Source of the DNA: Atherix ibis
Lineage: Eukaryota > Arthropoda > Insecta > Diptera > Athericidae
DNA: 64,000 nt
Assembly (NCBI GenBank): GCA_958298945.1
Contig: OY282608.1
Coordinates: 63,588,951 to 63,652,950 of the forward strand
Direction of reading: 5' to 3'
This document shows positions 59,500-64,000 of this stretch, piece after piece. The stretch's first letter is position 1, and the number at the start of each line of letters is the position of its first letter. The translations under genes were made by a program, and so were the position numbers. The notes beneath the pieces are model-generated. The model had not been told where the DNA came from, did not search any database, and saw only the letters and a program-made list of their open reading frames with translations.

Positions 59500-62400
59500 T
59501 GGTTTGTTGGTTTGTTGGTTTGTTGGTTTGTTGGTTTGTTGGTTTGTTGGCTTGTTAGTTTGTTGGTTTGTTGGCTTGTTGATTTGTTGGTTTGTTGGCT
59601 TGTTGGCTTGTTGGTTTGTTGGTTTGTTGGCTTGTTGGCTTGTTGGTTTGTTGGTTTGTTGGTTTGTTGGTTTGTTGGTTTGTTGGCTTGTTGGCTTGTT
59701 GGTTTGTTGGTTTGTTGATTTGTTGGTTTGTTGGCTTGTTGGTTTGCTGGTTTGTTGGCTTGTTGGTTTGTTAGTTTGTTGGTTTGTTGGCTTGTTGGCT
59801 TATTGGTTTGTTGGTTTGTTGGCTTGTTGGTTTGTTGGCTTGTTGGTTTGTTGGTTTGTTGGTTTGTTGGCTTGTTCGCTTGTTGGTTTGTTGGTTTGTT
59901 GGCTTATAGGTTATTTAGTTTGTTTATTTTTGTCATGTTGGTTTGTTGGTTTGTTGGTTTGTTAGCTTGTTGGTTTGTTGGTTTGTTGGCTTGTTGGTTT
60001 GTTAGTTTGTTGGTTTGTTGGTTTGTTGGTTTGTTGGTTTGTTGCTTTGTTGGTTTGTTGGTTTGTTGGCTTGTTGGCTTGTTGGTATGTTTGCTTGTTG
60101 GTTAGTTAGTTTGTTGGCTTTTATGTTACTTGGTTTGTTGGTTTGTTGGCTTGTTGGTTTGTTGGTTTGTTGGTTTGTTGGCTTGTTGGCTTGTTGGTTT
60201 GTTGGTTTTTTCGTTTGTTGATTTATTTGTTTGTTGGTTTGTTGGCTTGTTGGTTTGTTGGTTTGTTGGTTTGTTGGTTTGTTGGTTTGTTGGCTTGTTG
60301 GTTTGTTGGTTTGTTGGTTTGTTGGCTTGTTGGCTTGTTGGTTTGTTGGTTTTTTGGTTTGTTGGTTTATTTGTTTGTTGGTTTGTTGGCTTGTTGGTTT
60401 GTTGGTTTGTTGGTTTGTTGGTTTGTTGGCTTGTTGGTTTGTTGGTTTGTTGGTTTGTTGGTTTGTTGGCTTGTTGGCTTGTTGCTTTGTTGGTTTGTTC
60501 GTTTGTTGGTTTGTTGGCTTGTGGGCTTGTTGCTTTGTTGGTTTGTTGGTTTGTTGGCTTGTTGGTTTGTTGGTTTGTTGGCTTGTTGGTTTGTTGGTTT
60601 GTTGGTTTGTTGGCTTGTTGGTTTGTTGGTTTGTTGGTTTTTTGGTTTGTTGGTTTATTTGTTTGTTGGTTTATTGGCTTGTTGGTTTGTTGGTTTTTTG
60701 GTTTGTTGGTTTGTTGGTTTGTTGGCTTGTTGGCTTGTTGGTTTGTTGGTTTGTTGGCTTGTTGGCTTGTTGGTTTGTTTGTTTGTTGGCTTGTTGGCTT
60801 GTTCGTTTGTTGGTTTGTTGGTTTGTTGGTTTGTTGCTTTGTTGGTTTGTTGGCTTGTTGGCTTGTTGGTTTGTTAGTTTGTTGGCTTTTTGGTTACTTG
60901 GTTTGTTGGTTTGTTGGTTTGTTGGATTGTTGGTTTGTTGGCTTGTTGCTTTGTTGGTTTGTTGGTTTGTTGGCTTGTTGGCTTGTTGGTTTGTTGGTTT
61001 GTTGGATTGTTGGTTTGTTGGCTTGTTGGTTTGTTGGTTTGTTGGCTTGTTGGCTTGTTGGTTTGTTGGTTTGTTGGTTTGTTGGCTTGTTGGCTTGTTG
61101 GTTTTTTGGTTTGGCTAGTTGGTTTGTTGGCTTGTTGGTTTGTTGGTTTGTTGGTTTGTTGGCTTGTTGGCTTGTTGGTTTGTTGGTTTGTTGGCTTGTT
61201 GGTTAATTGGTTTGTTGGTTTGTTGGCATGTTGGTTTGTTGGTTTGTTGGTTTGTTGGCTTGTGGGTTACTTAGTTTTTTGGTTTGTTGGCATGTTGGTT
61301 TGTTGGTTTGTTGGTTTGTTGGCTTGTTGGCTTGTTGGTTTGTTGGTTTGTTAGCTTGTTGGTTTGTTAGTTTGTTGGCTTTTTGGTTACTTGGTTTGTT
61401 GGCTTGTTGGTTTGTTGGCTTGTTGGCTTGTTGCTTTGTTGGTTTGTTGGTTTGTTGGCTTGTTGGTTTGTTGGTTTGTTAGTTTGTTGGATTGTTAGCT
61501 TGTTGGTTTGTTGGTTGGTTCGTTTGTTGGTTTGTTAGTTTGTTGGTTTGTTGGCTTGTTGGCTTGTTGGTTTGTAGGTTTTTTGGTTTGTTGGTTTGTT
61601 GGTTTATTGGTTTGTTGATTTGTTGGTTTGTTGGGTCGTTGGTTTGTTGGTTTGTTGGCTTGTTGGTTTGTTGGTTTGTTGGTTTGTTGGTTTTTTGCTT
61701 TGTTGGTTTGTTGGTTTGTTGGCTTGATGGCTTGTTGGTTTGTTGGCTTGTTGGTTTGTTAGTTTGTTGGCTTTTTGGTTACTTGGTTTGTTGGTTTGTT
61801 GGCTTGTTGGCTTGTTGGTTTGTTGGTTTGTTATCTTGTTGGTTTGTTAGTTTGTTGGCTTTTTGGTTACTTGGTTTGTTGGCTTGTTGGTTTGTTGGTT
61901 TGTTGGCTTGTTGGCTTGTTGCTTTGTTGGTTTGTTGGTTTGTTGGCTTGTTGGTTTGTTGGTTTGTTAGTTTGTTGGCTTGTTAGCTTGTTGGTTTGTT
62001 GGTTGGTTCGTTTGTTGGTTTGTTAGTTTGTTGGTTTGTTGGCTTGTTGGCTTGTTGGTTTGTTGGTTTTTTGGTTTGTTGGTTTGTTGGTTTATTGGTT
62101 TGTTGGTTTGTTGGTTTGTTGGCTCGTTGGTTTGTTGGTTTGTTGGCTTGTTGGTTTGTTGGTTTGTTGGTTTGTTGGTTTTTTGCTTTGTTGGTTTGTT
62201 GGTTTGTTGGTTTGTTGGCTTGTTGGCTTGTTGGTTTGTTGGCTTGTTGGTTTGTTAGTTTGTTGGCTTTTTGGTTACTTGGTTTGTTGGTTTGTTGGCT
62301 TGTTAACTTATTGGTTTGTTGGCTTGTTGGCTTGTTGGTTTGTTGGTTTGTTGGTTTGTTGGTTTGTTGGTTTATTTGTTTGTTGGTTTGTTGGCTTGTT

Positions 62401-62750
62401 GGTTTGTTGGTTTGTTGGCTTGTTGGTTACTTAGTTTGTTGGTTTGTTGGTTTGTTGGCTTGTTGGCTTGTTGGTTTGTTGGTTTGTTGGTTTGTTGGTT
62501 TGTTGGCTTGTTGGTTTGTTGGTTTGTTGGCTTGTTGGTTTGTTGGTTTGTTGGTTTGTTGGTATGTTGGCTTGTTGGCTTGTTGGCTTGTTGGTTTGTT
62601 GGCTTGTTGGTTTGTTGGCTTGTTGGTTTGTTGGTTTGTTGGTTTGTTGGCTTGTTGGCTTGTTGGTTTGTTGGTTTGTTAGCTTGTTGGTTACTTAGTT
62701 TGTTGGTTTGTTGGCATGTTGGTTTGTTGGTTTGTTGGTTTGTTGGCTTG
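59271..62750 (+). repeat. 5.19-kb higher-order unit, copy 2 (partial)
   Basis: This follows copy 1 in order up to about 62750 (ACTTAG at 57241/62429; GGTATG at 57365/62561) and then diverges. It carries only one copy of the 1584-bp block that copy 1 has twice, so that inner duplication arose in copy 1 after, or was lost in copy 2 since, the larger event. Confidence 0.8.
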
Positions 62751-64000
62751 TTGGTTACTTAGTTTGTTGGCATGTTGGTTTGTTGCTTTGTTGGTTTGTT
62801 GGCTTGTTGGTTTTTTGGATTGTTGGTTTGTTGGTTTGTTGGTTTGTTGGTTTGTTGGTTTATTTGTTTGTTGCTTTGCTGGCTTGTTGGCTTGTTGGTT
62901 TGTTGGCTTGTTGGCTTGTTGGCTTGTTGGTTTGTTGGTTTGTTGGTTTGTTGGTTTGTTGGTTTGTTGGTTTGTTGGCTTGTTGGCTTGTTGGTTTGTT
63001 GGTTTGTTGGTTTGTTGGCTTGTTGGCTTGTTGGTTTGTTGGTTTGTTGGTTTATTTATTTATTGCTTTGTTGGCTTGTTGGTTTGTTGGTTTGTTGGCT
63101 TGTTGGCTTGTCAGTTTGTTGGTTTGTTGGCTTGTTGGCTTGTTGGTTTGTTAGTTTGTTGGCTTGTTGGTTTGTTAGCTTGTTGGCTTGTTGGTTAGTT
63201 CGTTTGTTGGTTTGTTAGTTTGTTGGTTTGTTGGCTTGTTGGCTTGTTGGCTTGTTGGTTTGTTGGTTTTTTGGTTTGTTGGTTTGTTGGTTTTTTGGTT
63301 TGTTGGTTTGTTGGTTTATTTGTTTGTTGGTTTGTTGGCTTGTTGGCTTGTTGGTTTGTTGGTTTGTTGGTTTGTTGGCTTGTTGGCTTGTTGGTTTGTT
63401 GGTTTGTTGGTTTGTTGGTTTGTTGGTTTGTTGGTTTGTTGGTTTGTTGGCTTGTTGGTTTGTTGGTTTGTTGGTTTGTTGGTTTGTTGGCTTGTTAGTT
63501 TGTTGGTTTGTTGGTTTATTTATTTGTTGGTTTGTTGGCTTGTTGCTTTGTTGGTTTGTTGACTTGTTGGCTTGTTGGTTTGTTGGTTTGTTGGCTTGTT
63601 GGCTTGTAGGTTTGTTGGTTTGTTGGCTTGTTGGTTTGTTGGCTTGTTGGTTTGTTGGTTTATTGGTTTGTTGGCTTGTTGGTTTGTTGGCTTGTTGGCT
63701 TGTTGGTTTGTTGGTTTGTTGGTTTGTTGGTTTGTTGGTTTGTTGGCTTGTTGGTTTGTTGGTTTGTTGGCTTGTTGGTTTGTAGGTTTGTTGGTTTGTT
63801 GGCATGTTGGTTGGTTGGTTTGTTGGTTTGTTGGTTTGTTGGCTTGTTGGTTTGTTGGTTTGTTGGCTTGTTGGCTTGTTGGTTTGTGGGTTTGTTGATT
63901 TGTTGGCTTGTTGGTTTGTTGGTTTGTTGGTTTGTTGGTTTGTTGGCTTGTTGGCTTGTTGGTTTGTTGGTTTGTTGGGTTGTTAGTTTGTTGGTTTGTT

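Larger units (their letters stand above)
35971..64000 (+). repeat. Right arm of the same 8-bp satellite array
   Basis: The same TTGGTTTG/TTGGCTTG octamer array resumes directly after the 3' LTR in the same orientation, roughly 3,500 unit positions, and runs off the window end. It uses the same variant vocabulary as the left arm (TTAGTTTG, TTGCTTTG, TTCGTTTG, GGTTACTTGG, TTTATTTG), so both arms are one array split by the retrotransposon. Nothing gene-like is present. The most aberrant words are near 42826-42833, 42736-42742 and 54705-54745, and these serve as anchors for the higher-order repeats. Confidence 0.97.

Noticed and set aside
63215..63805. Minus-strand open frame of 196 residues, Gln/Asn/Thr/Lys-rich (KPTNQQTN repeat), resembling prion-like or antifreeze-like repeats
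   Set aside because: It is the complement of the same satellite, with the same peptide in every frame. No promoter, non-repeat domain or codon bias supports a gene.
35985..63986. Open frames of the right arm, including a 544-residue one near 54532-56166
   Set aside because: They have the same origin as those in the left arm. Length reflects only a local scarcity of TTAG and TTTGATGG words.
1..64000. True telomeric repeat
   Set aside because: The unit is too degenerate, is organised in kilobase duplications and is not at a sequence end. It is also not one of the insect telomere motifs I know, such as TTAGG.

Overview
The window is almost entirely one eukaryotic satellite DNA array, interrupted by a single retrotransposon. 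From base 1 to 31206 and from 35971 to 64000 the + strand is a degenerate tandem array of an 8-bp unit, TTGGTTTG (complement CAAACCAA). The commonest variant is TTGGCTTG; recurrent minor ones are TTAGTTTG, TTGCTTTG, TTCGTTTG, TTGGTTTT and GGTTACTTGG/GGTTACTTAG words. The array has one orientation throughout and runs off both ends of the window. I see no cellular gene, tRNA, rRNA or CRISPR in it. The long open frames there are artefacts: 8 is coprime to 3, so the perfect unit has no stop in any of six frames and always reads as cyclic LLVCWFVG (+) or KPTNQQTN (-).

At 31207-35970 (4764 bp) lies an LTR retrotransposon of the Ty3/gypsy type (Metaviridae, non-enveloped, K02A2.6/Mag-like). It has two 170-bp LTRs (TGTAAT...ATTACA) differing at one base, a primer-binding site matching the 3' end of tRNA-Leu, one gag-protease-RT-RNase H-integrase reading frame, a polypurine tract and no env. 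The frame is broken by one in-frame TAG (33114-33116) inside reverse transcriptase. Two further possible defects are a second gag zinc knuckle and an integrase DDE spacing that are each one residue short. A canonical 4-6 bp target-site duplication is missing.

Above the octamer, the satellite is hierarchically organised. Anchors of rare variant words reveal tandem duplications with periods of about 0.48-0.51, 1.03, 1.41, 1.58, 2.51, 2.73, 3.3-3.6, 5.19 and 7.15-7.27 kb, some nested. Length differences between paralogous copies are multiples of 8 bp wherever I could measure them. This fits repeated unequal exchange or slippage in octamer register.

Organism: a eukaryote with large simple-sequence heterochromatin. 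The retrotransposon family and its A/T-rich codon use suggest an invertebrate, most likely an arthropod or insect, but the sequence does not fix the species. The region is probably centromeric, pericentromeric or otherwise heterochromatic. I found no previously undescribed gene system; the most notable feature is the multi-scale architecture of the satellite.
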